From Thermopolyspora sp040678635 (GTDB taxonomy: Bacteria; Actinomycetota; Actinomycetes; Streptosporangiales; Streptosporangiaceae), in assembly GCF_040678635.1 (NCBI RefSeq), contig NZ_JBFATZ010000011.1, positions 62,001 to 126,000 of the forward strand: a stretch of 64,000 nucleotides of DNA, in the 5' to 3' direction. The position numbers were made by a program, and so were the translations under genes. The notes under the pieces were generated by a model. That model was not told where the DNA came from and did no database searches. It saw only the letters and a program-made list of their open reading frames with translations. Shown here piece after piece: positions 16,836 through 25,853 of this stretch (position 1 is its first letter; each line of letters starts with the position of its first letter).

Positions 16836-17947
16836 GTCCGGCCTCCGGGCCGGACACGGACGCGGGGCCGTACCGTGAAGGCGATCAGGGGGTTGAGCCG
16901 GGCGAGCTCCCTTCCCGTCGCCTCCCGGACGCGCCGGGCGAGGCCCGCGGCGTCGCAGGTCCCGGCGGTGTCGCCCAGGGCGGTGGCGACGACCACGAGA
17001 CGGCGGCGGCGCACCCGTACGCGTACCCGGCGGACGCCCTCCACCCGGGACACCTCGCTGGCGATCAACGCGGCGAGCGTCGGCCGCGAGACGCCGAAGA
17101 CCAGGTCGGGATCGCCGGTGCGGAGCGGAACCAACCGGGGCCGTCCGGGCAGAACGGCCGCGAGCAGGAGCAGCGCCCCCAGCACCGTCACCGTGCCCGC
17201 GACGGCGAGGGCGGCGGGATCGCTCCAGGCCGTGCTCTGCGCCCACATCGTCGTGCGCGCGAACGACACCAGGCGCGGCGCGCGATCGGCCACCACCATG
17301 AAGGACTCGACCATGGCGAGCGCCCCGGCGCCGGCCAGCACCAAGGCGGCGACCACGCTCGCGGGCGAGCGCCCCGGCCGCAGCGCCCGGACCGCCGCGC
17401 CCGCCTCTACAGCGTCCCCGGCGTCCCGGGCGTCCTTGGCGTTCCCGGCATCCCCGCGCGCCGAACCAGCCCGACGCGCGCACGCCCGCGTGGACCCGCA
17501 CGCGGCGGGACAGTCCGTGGCACGCCGCGCGGCCGGACCCGTCCGCTCCCGCAGGCCGCCCGTGCACCCGGAACCCAGGGAGCCCATCTGGGTACACACC
17601 CCGGCATGCGCGGTAGACCGCCTGCCGAATCCGCGCCCCTTCGGCGACCGGTGCCGCCCGCGCTGACGCCGATGCGTCCCCCCGGCCCGCCGTGACCGTC
17701 GCCCGCATCCACCGGTCGTCGCGGGCACCGATGCGCCGGTCGTCCCCGCCGGGATGATCGGCTCGACGCCACCCTCCTCCGGCTCCCGCGTATCAGGCGG
17801 AATACCTGTCGCGCGCGCAGGCCATCCCGCGGGCTGGCGCGCACCAGGTGGAGAACCCGTCGCCCGCGCAGGCCACCCGTCGCCCTCCGGTGCCGACCCC
17901 CGGCCGTGGCCGGACCGGCGCGGCACCCCGCGCCATGCGCCGCTCAT
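16832..17947 (-). CDS. DUF6286-like membrane protein with low-complexity N terminus
   Basis: The C-terminal 180 residues form a recognisable two-helix protein of the DUF6286 type that accompanies Asp23/AmaP loci: helices at about 198-219 and 246-266, then VPGRP-like LPGRPRLVPL and a small alpha/beta domain rich in Val and Arg. Residues 1-190 of the longest frame are Gly/Arg/Pro-rich with repeats such as GWPARATG and tandem Asp-Ala. They do not look like a folded domain. ATG 17947 makes an ATGA overlap with the preceding frame; ATG 17587 is a later option. The true start is uncertain. Confidence 0.55.
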   Translation of the reverse strand: MSGAWRGVPRRSGHGRGSAPEGDGWPARATGSPPGARQPAGWPARATGIPPDTREPEEGGVEPIIPAGTTGASVPATTGGCGRRSRRAGGTHRRQRGRHRSPKGRGFGRRSTAHAGVCTQMGSLGSGCTGGLRERTGPAARRATDCPAACGSTRACARRAGSARGDAGNAKDARDAGDAVEAGAAVRALRPGRSPASVVAALVLAGAGALAMVESFMVVADRAPRLVSFARTTMWAQSTAWSDPAALAVAGTVTVLGALLLLAAVLPGRPRLVPLRTGDPDLVFGVSRPTLAALIASEVSRVEGVRRVRVRVRRRRLVVVATALGDTAGTCDAAGLARRVREATGRELARLNPLIAFTVRPRVRVRPGGRT

Positions 17948-18210
17948 CGGACCGTGACGGCGCGGCCCCGCCCGTCTGTTCCGCGCCCGCCTGGCGTCGC
18001 GCCGCTGGACGATCTGTCGGTTTGTGCGGCCATGCCCCTAACTCGTCCATTGGACTTTGACGGCTTATCGGCCCGCGCGGCGGCCATGAGGCCGCCAGGT
18101 CCGTCGGAGGGTCTGTCGGTCTGTGCGGCCACGCGCCCGACTCGTCCAACGGACGGCCTATCGGCCCGCGTGGCGAACGCCTGACTCCGCACGGTGACGG
18201 TGTCGGTCAT
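17944..18210 (-). CDS. Hypothetical 88-aa repeat-rich frame
   Basis: Starts at ATG 18210 with GGAGGT 6 nt before it, the best ribosome-binding site of this small operon, and ends in an ATGA overlap with the DUF6286-like frame. The peptide is Arg/Ser/Gly-rich with internal repeats (AAQTDRPSDG, AAQTDRSSSG) that reflect DNA repeats at 18014-18175. I recognise no domain. At this place an Asp23-family gene would be expected, so it may be a decayed asp23 whose start signals survive. That is inference. Confidence 0.3.
   Translation of the reverse strand: MTDTVTVRSQAFATRADRPSVGRVGRVAAQTDRPSDGPGGLMAAARADKPSKSNGRVRGMAAQTDRSSSGATPGGRGTDGRGRAVTVR
18014..18175 (+). repeat. Imperfect direct repeat, two units of about 65 bp
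   Basis: Units at about 18014-18083 and 18113-18175 share CTGTCGGT(T/C)TGTGCGGCCA at the start, ACTCGTCCA in the middle and ATCGGCCCGCG(C/T)GGCG at the end. A second repeat pair built on CGCGCAGGCCA lies at about 17810-17880. Confidence 0.75.
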
Positions 18211-18215
18211 CGGAT

Positions 18216-18255
18216 ACCTCCGAGGAAACCCCCGCCTTCAGGCGGGGAGGATCGG
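18216..18255. other. Hairpin resembling an IS200/IS605 right end
   Basis: A perfect 7-bp stem CCCCGCC/GGCGGGG with loop TTCA (18230-18247) is followed by GAGGATC. As I recall, actinobacterial tnpB-type elements end in a similar hairpin plus GGAGGAT. No tnpB or tnpA frame is nearby, so at most this is a remnant, or a terminator-like hairpin unrelated to transposition. The rest of 18211-18491 holds no gene. Confidence 0.3.
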
Positions 18256-18491
18256 ACCCCTGCGGAGCAGGGCAAAGGCAGGCGATTCGCCGCCAGGCGA
18301 ACCGCCGTCAAGACGCCGCACTCCGGCAGTGTTCGATGGGCGGCGAGGGGCGGCCCGCGCCGAATGGCCTCCGGCCTCCCGCGATCGGCGTCCGGCCGCG
18401 ATCAGTCGCGGCCCGGACCCGGCAGCGCCCTGTTGTTTCTCTGGGTAGTACCCATTTCGCCCTGTGTAATCGCCTCGGAGAGGCCGGCCGG

Positions 18492-19121
18492 TCAGGCACC
18501 CAGGGGCGCGGTGACCAGCCGCTCCACGGACGCCGGATCGCCCTCGCAGGTGACGCGGGCGTGTGCCTGCCTGCCGAAGGCGAACAGCAGCAGCTCCTGC
18601 GGCTCCCCGGTCACCACCACGTACGGCTCGGCCTTGCGCCCGCCGATCCGCTCCCCGTTCGTACGGCGCAGCACCACCCCGACCGGTGCCTTGCGGAACA
18701 GGAACCGCGCCATGGTGCGCAGCCGCCGCCACACCAGGTCCTCGAACGCCGTCGGCAACGCGCGCGGCTCCCAGCCCTCGCGGGCCCGCCGTACGTCCTC
18801 GTGGTGGACGAAGATCTCCAGCGTGTTCACCGCCGCGTCGATCGCGGGCACCCGGTACGGCGACCACACCGGGGGCCCGCCGCGGAACATCCCGACCAGC
18901 TCCGGCCACGGACGCCGCTTGATCTTCTCCTGGACGGCGGCCGTGTACCCGGCCAGCGGGGCGATGGCGATGCCGCCCGCCGCGTCGAAGCGGCGCTCGC
19001 GAAGCACCAGGTGCGCGGCGAGATCGGCGGCGGTCCACCCCGTGCACAGCGTGGGCGCGTCGGGGCCGACCCGTTCGAACAGATCGCTGAGCGCGGCGCG
19101 CTCGGCCCGTGCGTCGGTCAC
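18492..19121 (-). CDS. TIGR03085-like DinB/maleylpyruvate isomerase-fold protein
   Basis: A 209-aa protein with the four-helix DinB fold of mycothiol-dependent enzymes. Seen: a CTGWTAADLAAHLVLRERR stretch typical of the N-terminal half (GW.. and AHLVxRE) and a FVHHEDVRRA motif whose His residues would bind metal. Family members near actinomycete his genes are named TIGR03085; the activity is unknown. GTG 19121 is the start. It stands alone, divergent from the ABC exporter genes. Confidence 0.8.
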   Translation of the reverse strand: MTDARAERAALSDLFERVGPDAPTLCTGWTAADLAAHLVLRERRFDAAGGIAIAPLAGYTAAVQEKIKRRPWPELVGMFRGGPPVWSPYRVPAIDAAVNTLEIFVHHEDVRRAREGWEPRALPTAFEDLVWRRLRTMARFLFRKAPVGVVLRRTNGERIGGRKAEPYVVVTGEPQELLLFAFGRQAHARVTCEGDPASVERLVTAPLGA

Positions 19122-19287
19122 GTGGACGAGCCTATCGGCGTTCCGCCCTCACCCGGCGTCCGGGTTCCGGCACATCCCCGTGCAAGGGAGGAGGAATCCC
19201 ATGCAAGGGAGGAGAAGGAATAAAGGGTCAGTGCCGAATGATAAGGACTAGATAGCGAGAACGACTCCCGGGGAGAGGAATCCACGC

Positions 19288-21099
19288 GTGCCGACAAAGG
19301 TCAACCCAACCGTCATGCGCGAGGGCCTCGGGGTCATCTGGGTCGCCATCAGATCCGAACCGCTGATGTTCACCGTTGCGGTCCTGGCCAGCGGTCTGTA
19401 CGGGGGAATGACCGTCGCGTCGTCGTGGGCGCTGGGCTGGGCGACCGAGAACGCGGTGCTGCCCGCCTTCGCCACCGGCGACGCCGCCTCGGGCACGCTG
19501 CTCACCGCCTCCGTGCTCATCGTCGGCGTCGCCCTGCTGAAGGCGATCGGCATCGGCGGCCGGCGCGCCTTCGCCGGCATGATGCAGTACCGCATGCAGG
19601 CCCGCTCCCGCCGCGACGTCACCCGGCAGTACCTGCGCCTGCCGCTCGCCTGGCACCACCGGCACCCCACCGGCCAGCTGCTGTCGAACGCCGGCTCCGA
19701 CGCCGAGGCGGCCTGGGCGCCGCTCGCCCCGCTGCCGATGGCCGTCGGCGTGATCGTGATGCTGTTCGTCGCCGCGGTCGCCATCGTGATCATCGACCCG
19801 CTGCTCGCGCTGGTCGGCTTCCTCATCTTCCCGGCGATCTTCGCGCTGAACGTCGTCTACCAGCGCCTGCTGTCCCCGCTGGCCACCCGCGCGCAGCAGT
19901 TGCGCGCCGAGGTCAGCGAGGTCGCCCACGAGAGCTTCGACGGCGCGCTGGTGGTCAAGACCCTCGGCCGCGAGGAGGACGAGGCGGCGCGGTTCGGCGC
20001 CAAGGCCGACGAGCTGCGCGACGCCAACATCGCCGTGGGCCGCGTGCGCGGCATGTTCGACCCGCTGCTCGACGCGCTGCCCAACCTCGGCGTGCTCGCC
20101 GTGCTGCTCGTGGGCACCCTGCGGCTGGAGTCCGGCGGCGTCACCACCGGCGAGCTGGTCCAGGTGGCCTACCTGTTCACCCTGCTCGCCTGGCCGGTGC
20201 GGGCGCTCGGCTGGGTGCTCGGCGAGCTGCCGCGCAGTGTCGTCGGCTGGCGGCGGGTCCGCGCGGTGCTCGACGCCACCGGCTCCATGGCGTACGGCAC
20301 GGCCCGCCTGACCGGCGACGGCCCCGCCCACCTGCGGGTGACCGGCCTCACCTACGGCTACGACCCGGACGCGCCGGTGCTCAGGGACGTGAGCTTCGAG
20401 GCCCGGCCCGGCCGTACCGTGGCGGTGGTCGGGCCGACCGGCTCGGGCAAGTCCACGCTCACCCAGCTGCTGGTCCGGCTGATCGACCCGCAGCGCGGCG
20501 AGGTCCGCATCGACGGGGTGGACCTGCGCGAGGTCGAGCGCGGCGGGGTGAGCGCGGTGGCGGCGCTGGTCCCGCAGCAGACGTTCCTGTTCGACGACAC
20601 CGTGCGCGGCAACGTCACGCTCGGGCTGCCGGGCGTGACCGACGAGCAGGTCTGGGCGGCGCTGCGCCAGGCCCAGGCCGACGGGTTCGTCAGCGGCCTG
20701 CCCCAGAGCCTCGACACCCGGGTGGGCGAGCGCGGCGCCACCCTGTCCGGCGGCCAGCGCCAGCGCCTGGCCCTCGCCCGCGCGCTGGTCCGCTCGCCCC
20801 GCCTGCTCATCCTCGACGACGCCACCTCCAGCGTGGACGCCCAGGTGGAGAAGCGCATCCTGCACGGCCTGCGCGAGGCCGGGCAGGACACCACCGTGAT
20901 CGTGGTCGCCTACCGCATGGCGACGATCGCCCTCGCCGACGAGGTCGTCTACATCGAGCACGGCTCCGTCGTCGACCGGGGCACGCACGAGCTGCTGCTC
21001 GCCCGCTGCGCGGGCTACCGCAACCTGGTCACCGCGTACGAGCGGGAGGAGGCCGAGCGCGAGGCGCTCAACGCCGACGAGGAGGTCGTGGGCACGTGA
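19288..21099 (+). CDS. ABC exporter half-transporter with degenerate ATP site
   Basis: A 603-aa protein with six transmembrane helices (to about residue 330) and a nucleotide-binding domain. Walker A GPTGSGKST is at 382-390 and the signature LSGGQRQR is canonical. The Walker B catalytic Glu is replaced by Asp511 (ILDDATSSVD) and the switch His by Tyr542 (VAYRMATI). These changes are typical of the non-catalytic partner of a heterodimeric exporter such as TmrAB or BmrCD. GTG 19288 has GGGAGAGGA upstream. The partner gene follows 91 bp downstream. Substrate unknown; multidrug or lipid export is possible. Confidence 0.92.
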   Translation: MPTKVNPTVMREGLGVIWVAIRSEPLMFTVAVLASGLYGGMTVASSWALGWATENAVLPAFATGDAASGTLLTASVLIVGVALLKAIGIGGRRAFAGMMQYRMQARSRRDVTRQYLRLPLAWHHRHPTGQLLSNAGSDAEAAWAPLAPLPMAVGVIVMLFVAAVAIVIIDPLLALVGFLIFPAIFALNVVYQRLLSPLATRAQQLRAEVSEVAHESFDGALVVKTLGREEDEAARFGAKADELRDANIAVGRVRGMFDPLLDALPNLGVLAVLLVGTLRLESGGVTTGELVQVAYLFTLLAWPVRALGWVLGELPRSVVGWRRVRAVLDATGSMAYGTARLTGDGPAHLRVTGLTYGYDPDAPVLRDVSFEARPGRTVAVVGPTGSGKSTLTQLLVRLIDPQRGEVRIDGVDLREVERGGVSAVAALVPQQTFLFDDTVRGNVTLGLPGVTDEQVWAALRQAQADGFVSGLPQSLDTRVGERGATLSGGQRQRLALARALVRSPRLLILDDATSSVDAQVEKRILHGLREAGQDTTVIVVAYRMATIALADEVVYIEHGSVVDRGTHELLLARCAGYRNLVTAYEREEAEREALNADEEVVGT

Positions 21100-21134
21100 G
21101 GGCGCGCGCTGGGCGAAGCGACGCCCACCGGAAG

Positions 21135-21179
21135 AGCGAAGAGACGAAGAGCGAAGAGACGGCGAGCGAAGAGACGAAG
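21135..21179 (+). repeat. Three 15-bp tandem repeats
   Basis: AGCGAAGAGACGAAG is repeated three times (second copy ends GGCG), between the two exporter genes and just before the ribosome-binding site of the second. Confidence 0.85.
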
Positions 21180-21190
21180 AGCGGGGAGAT

Positions 21191-22966
21191 ATGGTGAGCG
21201 CGCTGCAGGCGTCCGAGCGGTCGGCGATCGCGACCTTTCGGCGGGGTCTTCGCCTGTCGCCCGAGTTCAAGCGCGGCCTCGCCGGAACGCTCGTGCTCGC
21301 CGCGCTCGCCACCGCCGGGCGGGTGATCGTGCCGGTGGCGGTGCAGCAGGTCATCGACCGCGGGCTGTCCGGGCCGGTGCCCGACTTCGCCTTCGTGCGC
21401 ACCGCGGTGCTGCTGTGCGCCCTGGCGGTGCTCGGGACCGCCCTGTGCGCCTACCTGATGAACGTGCGCCTCTACCGCAGCACCGAGGGCGGCCTCGCCA
21501 CACTGCGGCGCAAGGGCTTCCGGCACGTGCACGACCTGTCGGTGCTCACCCAGAACACCGAGCGGCGCGGCGCCCTGGTCTCCCGGGTGACCAGCGACGT
21601 GGACCAGATCAGCCAGTTCATGCAGTGGGGCGGCCTGCTGGTCATCGTCTCCGTCGGCCAGCTGCTGATCGCCACCGTGCTGATGGCGGTGTACTCCTGG
21701 CGGCTCACCCTGGTCGTGTGGCTCGTCTTCGTGCCGCTGTTGATCATGCTGCCGCGTTTCCAGCGCATGGTCGCCCGCGCGTACATCCGGGTACGCGAGC
21801 GCACCGGCGACATGCTCGCCGCGATCAGCGAGTCCGTGGTCGGCAGCGCCGTGATCCGCGCCCACGCCTCGGAGGACCGCACCGCCCGGCGCATCGACGA
21901 GGCGGTCAACGCCCAGCGCGCGGCGCAGACCCGCGCCCAGACCATCATCGCGCTCACCTTCCCGCTCACCGAGCTGGTGGCCGCGATCGCGGTCGCGGCC
22001 GTGGTGCTGCTCGGCGTCAGGTTCGGCGTGGACGGGTCGATCTCCCGCGGCAGCCTGGTCGCGTTCCTGTTCCTGATCGCGCTGTTCATCGCGCCGCTGC
22101 AGACCGCGACCGAGGTGCTCAACGAGGCGCAGAACGCCGTCTCCGGCTGGCGGCGGGTGCTGGCCGTGCTCGACACCCCGCCGGACGTGGCCGACCCCGG
22201 CCCGAACGGCGTGGTGCTGCCGCGCGGCCCGATCAGCGTCAGGTTCGACAACGTCGGCTTCGCCTACCCCGGCGGCCCGCCGGTGCTGCACGACGTCCAG
22301 GTGGACATCCCGCCCCGCACCAGGGTCGCGGTCGTGGGCGAGACCGGCTCGGGCAAGACCACCTTCGCCAAGCTGCTGACCCGGCTGATGGATCCGGTCG
22401 AGGGCCGCGTGCTCGTCGACGGCGTGGACCTGCGCGACGTCCGCTTCTCCTCGCTGCGCGAGCGCATCGTGATGGTGCCGCAGGACGGCTTCCTGTTCGA
22501 CGGCACCCTCGCCGACAACATCCGGTACGGCCGGCCCGCCGCGACCCGGGAGGACATCGAGCTGGCGATCACCGAGCTGGGCCTGGCCGACTGGGTGGAG
22601 GGCCTGCCCGCCGGCCTCGACACCCCCGTCGGGCAGCGCGGCGAGTCCCTGTCGGCCGGCGAGCGCCAGCTCGTCGCCCTGGCCCGCGCCTACCTCGCCG
22701 ACCCCGACCTGCTCCTGCTCGACGAGGCCACCTCGGCCGTCGATCCGGCCACCGAGGTGCGCCTGGCCCGCGCCCTGGACGGCGTGACCCGGGGCCGCAC
22801 CGCCGTGTCGATCGCGCACCGCCTGTCCACCGCCGAGGCCGCCGACGAGATCCTCGTCTTCGACAAGGGCCGCATCGTGCAACGCGGCCCGCACGACGAA
22901 CTGATCGCCGAACCGGGCGTGTACGCCGACCTGTACGCCTCCTGGACCTCCGGCACCCGTTCCTGA
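21191..22966 (+). CDS. ABC exporter half-transporter, catalytic partner
   Basis: A 591-aa half-transporter with six helices and a nucleotide-binding domain. Walker A GETGSGKTT at 383-391, Walker B with the catalytic Glu512 (LLDEATSAVD), and switch His543 (IAHRLST) are intact. The signature is altered to LSAGERQL. This complements the upstream protein exactly: one composite site joins this Walker set to LSGGQ (active), and the other joins Asp511/Tyr542 to LSAGE (degenerate). The two therefore almost certainly form a heterodimer. ATG 21191 is used; GTG 21194 is possible. Confidence 0.92.
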   Translation: MVSALQASERSAIATFRRGLRLSPEFKRGLAGTLVLAALATAGRVIVPVAVQQVIDRGLSGPVPDFAFVRTAVLLCALAVLGTALCAYLMNVRLYRSTEGGLATLRRKGFRHVHDLSVLTQNTERRGALVSRVTSDVDQISQFMQWGGLLVIVSVGQLLIATVLMAVYSWRLTLVVWLVFVPLLIMLPRFQRMVARAYIRVRERTGDMLAAISESVVGSAVIRAHASEDRTARRIDEAVNAQRAAQTRAQTIIALTFPLTELVAAIAVAAVVLLGVRFGVDGSISRGSLVAFLFLIALFIAPLQTATEVLNEAQNAVSGWRRVLAVLDTPPDVADPGPNGVVLPRGPISVRFDNVGFAYPGGPPVLHDVQVDIPPRTRVAVVGETGSGKTTFAKLLTRLMDPVEGRVLVDGVDLRDVRFSSLRERIVMVPQDGFLFDGTLADNIRYGRPAATREDIELAITELGLADWVEGLPAGLDTPVGQRGESLSAGERQLVALARAYLADPDLLLLDEATSAVDPATEVRLARALDGVTRGRTAVSIAHRLSTAEAADEILVFDKGRIVQRGPHDELIAEPGVYADLYASWTSGTRS

Positions 22967-22969
22967 GCT

Positions 22970-23776
22970 TCAGTGGGTGGAGACCTGCCCGGACACCCGC
23001 TGGGCGAGCCAGATCGGCACCACCGACACGACGATCAACGCGGCGGCCACCACGTTCACCACCGGGGCCTGGTTGGGCCGGAACAGGTTCTCGAAGATCC
23101 AGATGGGCAGCGTGCGCACGCCCGCCCCGGCCGTGAACGTCGTCACGATGATCTCGTCGAAGGACAGCGCGAACGACAGCAGCCCGCCCGCGAGCAGCGC
23201 CGAGCGCATCATCGGGAACGTCACCAGACGGAACGTCGTGAACGGCCGCGCCCCGAGGTCCGCCGACGCCTCCTCCAAACTGCCGCCGGTGCGCCGCAGC
23301 CGGGCCAGCACGTTGTTGTAGACGGTGACCACGCAGAACGTCGCGTGCCCCACGATCACGGTGAACAGCCCGAGCCCCAGCCCGAACGGCTCCAGGATCA
23401 CCCGGAAGGCGTTGTTCAGCGCGATCCCGGTGACGATGCCCGGCAGCGCGATCGGCAGGATGATCAGCAGCGAGACCGTGTCCCGGCCGAAGAACCGGAA
23501 CCGCGCCACCGCGAAGGCCGCCATCGTGCCCAGCACCAGCGCGATCGCCGTCGCCCCCAGCCCGGCCCGCACCGACGTCCACAGCGCGTCGCGCACCCCC
23601 GCCGAGTTCCACGCCGCCTCCCACCAGCGCAGCGTGAACCCGCCCGGCGGCCAGCCGAACGTGCGGTCGGCGTTGAACGAGTTGACCAGCACCACCGCGA
23701 GCGGAACGTAGATCACCGCCAGCCCCGCGCCGAGCGCCAGGCGCAGCAGCAGCCGTGCCGTACGAGACAGGTTCAC
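22970..23776 (-). CDS. Spermidine/putrescine-type ABC permease, PotC-like
   Basis: A 268-aa inner membrane permease of the PotC type with six predicted helices. The cytoplasmic EAA loop is visible as GGSLEEASADLGARPFTTF, which docks on the ATPase. GTG 23776 is chosen: GGAGAAC precedes it and it overlaps the stop of the PotB-like gene by GTGA. It ends the four-gene operon and faces the ABC exporter gene, whose stop is 3 bp away. Confidence 0.9.
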   Translation of the reverse strand: MNLSRTARLLLRLALGAGLAVIYVPLAVVLVNSFNADRTFGWPPGGFTLRWWEAAWNSAGVRDALWTSVRAGLGATAIALVLGTMAAFAVARFRFFGRDTVSLLIILPIALPGIVTGIALNNAFRVILEPFGLGLGLFTVIVGHATFCVVTVYNNVLARLRRTGGSLEEASADLGARPFTTFRLVTFPMMRSALLAGGLLSFALSFDEIIVTTFTAGAGVRTLPIWIFENLFRPNQAPVVNVVAAALIVVSVVPIWLAQRVSGQVSTH

Positions 23777-24597
23777 AGGTTCTCCAACGCGCCCGTGCGG
23801 CGGACCGCGGCCAGATAGATCAGCATGATCACGACGGGGACGGTCGCCACGGCGGCGGCGAACGGCAGGTTGTTCGCCGCGCCGATGTTGTCGTACACCA
23901 CGTTGCCGAGCAGCTGGCTGCGCCCGCCCACGATCCGCACCGCGATGTAGTCGCCCATCGACAGCGAGAACGTGAAGATCGACCCGGCGACCACGGCCGG
24001 GAACGTCAGCGGCCAGATCACCGTGCGGAACACCCGCCACGGCCGCGCCCCCAGGTCCCCGGCCGCCTCAAGCAGCGAGTCCGGCAGCCGCTCCAGGCCC
24101 GCGTAGATCGGCAGGATCATGTACGGCAGCCACAGGTACGCCAGCGTCAGGATCGTGGCGGTCAGCCCGTAGCCCCAGCCGAGCAGCCCCTCCGACGACA
24201 ACATGACCCGCCAGGCGTACGCCTTGACCAGATAGCTCGCCCACAGCGGCGTCAGCACCGCGATCACCAGCCAGCGCCGCGCCCGCGGCGAGGCGAGCTT
24301 CGCCATCGCGAACGCCATCGGGAAGGCGATCACGAGATCGACGGCCGTCACCGCGACCGCCACCCCGAGCGTCCGCAGCGTGATCGTCCGATACACCTCC
24401 ACGGTCACGAGCTCGGAGAAGTTCGCCCAGGTGAACGAGCGGATCAGGCCGCCGGTGAAGGTGTCGACCGACCAGAAGGCGGTGACGAACAGCGCCGCGA
24501 GCGAGCCCAGGTAGGCGACGCCCAGCCACGCCATCGGCGCCGACAGCAGCAGCGCCAGGCGCAGCCGGGCCCCGCCTCGCGACCGCGCGGCCGGCAT
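23773..24597 (-). CDS. Spermidine/putrescine-type ABC permease, PotB-like
   Basis: A 274-aa permease, partner of the PotC-like protein. The EAA loop is seen as LPDSLLEAAGDLGARPWRVF. The start is ATG 24597, which overlaps the stop of the binding-protein gene by ATGA; longer in-frame versions lie inside that gene and are rejected. The N terminus is Arg-rich (PAARSRGGARLR) before the first helix, as expected for an inside N terminus. Confidence 0.9.
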   Translation of the reverse strand: MPAARSRGGARLRLALLLSAPMAWLGVAYLGSLAALFVTAFWSVDTFTGGLIRSFTWANFSELVTVEVYRTITLRTLGVAVAVTAVDLVIAFPMAFAMAKLASPRARRWLVIAVLTPLWASYLVKAYAWRVMLSSEGLLGWGYGLTATILTLAYLWLPYMILPIYAGLERLPDSLLEAAGDLGARPWRVFRTVIWPLTFPAVVAGSIFTFSLSMGDYIAVRIVGGRSQLLGNVVYDNIGAANNLPFAAAVATVPVVIMLIYLAAVRRTGALENL

Positions 24598-25808
24598 CAG
24601 CCCTTGATCTCCGTCCAGGCCCGGGTCCACTCGGCGTAGTCCTTGCATGTGACGTCGGTGCGGCCGTCCAGGCACTGGGCGATCGGCGTGGTCCAGTAGT
24701 AGACCTTGGAGAAGTACTCCTCGTCGGTGGCGTGGAACGTCGCGCAGTGGTCGGGGTCGGCGGTCTCCTGGCACGACTTGGCGTTCGCCGGCGCCTCACC
24801 GAAGTACTCGGCGACCTGGGCGTTCGCCTTCGGGGAGATGATCCAGTTCAGCCAGCGGTAGGCGCAGCCGGGATTCTTCGCGTTCGCCGCCACCATCCAG
24901 GTGTCCGACCAGCCGGTCGCGCCCTCCTTCGGCAGCGTCGCCTCCACCGGGGCCTTCTCGCCCTTGGCGACGTTGACGATCACCTGCCAGGTGGTGCCGA
25001 CGACCGAGTCGCCGCTCTTGAACGCCTGGATCTCCTTGGTGTAGTCCGACCAGTACTCGCCGACGAGCTGCCGCTGCCCCTTCAGCAGGTCCACCGCCGC
25101 CTGGAACTGTTTGTCGTCGAGCGCGTAGGGGTTCTTGATCCCGAGCTCCGGCCGGTGCGTCATCAGGTAGACCGCCGCGTCCGCGATGTAGATCGGCGAG
25201 TCGTAGGCGGTCACCTTCCCCTTGTACGGCGACGCCGGGTCGAACACCGCGCCCCAGGAGTCGGGGGCGGGCGTGACCACGTCGGTCCGCCACATCAGCA
25301 GGTTGGCGCCCCGGCCGTGCGGCACGCCGTACGGGACGCCGTTCACCGAGTTCCAGCCCTTGTTCTTCAGGCCGTCGAACACGTCGGCGTAGTTGGGGAT
25401 CAGGTCGGTGTTGACCGGCGCCACGTCGCCGCCCGCGATCAGCCGCAGCGAGGCGTCGCCGGAGGCCGACACCGCGTCGTACTGGCCGGTCTTCATGAGG
25501 TTGACCATCTCGTCGGAGGTCCCGGCGACCTTGGTGTTCACCTGGCAGCCGGTCTCCTGCTCGAAGGGGGTCACCCAGTCGGCCTTCGGGTCGTTGGAGC
25601 CGTCCTCGACGTACCCGGCCCAGGCCACCAGGTTGACCTGGCCCTCGGCGGGGGCGAGGGTCTTCGGCGCCTCCATCTTCGGCGGGATGAAGCCGCCCTG
25701 GCCGGGGGCGGCGCCGGACGCGGGCGCGCCGCCGCCCCCGCCCCCGCCTCCGCAGGCGGTGACCAGCGCGAGCGCGGCGGCCGTGATCAGGAATCGGGTC
25801 GATCGCAT
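24597..25808 (-). CDS. Polyamine-type ABC substrate-binding lipoprotein, PotD-like
   Basis: A 403-aa extracellular binding protein anchored by a lipobox, VTAC with Cys19, followed by an unusual run of eight glycines. The mature part resembles PotD/PotF-type proteins: VNLVAWAGYVEDG near the start, GYVPYGVP-like VNGVPYGVPHGRGANLL, and a Trp/Asp-rich pocket including WGAVFDP. Several Cys pairs occur late in the protein. Polyamine is the family's usual ligand, but related proteins bind other amines, so the ligand is inferred. GGGAGAAACCC precedes ATG 25808. Confidence 0.87.
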   Translation of the reverse strand: MRSTRFLITAAALALVTACGGGGGGGGAPASGAAPGQGGFIPPKMEAPKTLAPAEGQVNLVAWAGYVEDGSNDPKADWVTPFEQETGCQVNTKVAGTSDEMVNLMKTGQYDAVSASGDASLRLIAGGDVAPVNTDLIPNYADVFDGLKNKGWNSVNGVPYGVPHGRGANLLMWRTDVVTPAPDSWGAVFDPASPYKGKVTAYDSPIYIADAAVYLMTHRPELGIKNPYALDDKQFQAAVDLLKGQRQLVGEYWSDYTKEIQAFKSGDSVVGTTWQVIVNVAKGEKAPVEATLPKEGATGWSDTWMVAANAKNPGCAYRWLNWIISPKANAQVAEYFGEAPANAKSCQETADPDHCATFHATDEEYFSKVYYWTTPIAQCLDGRTDVTCKDYAEWTRAWTEIKG

Positions 25809-25853
25809 GGGTTTCTCCCGGGGGGTGCGGGTGGCGGAAGGGGGGAGGACACG

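Noticed and set aside
18014..18175. A CRISPR array or integron-type repeat array
   Set aside because: Only two imperfect units, with no constant repeat length and no cas or integrase gene near.
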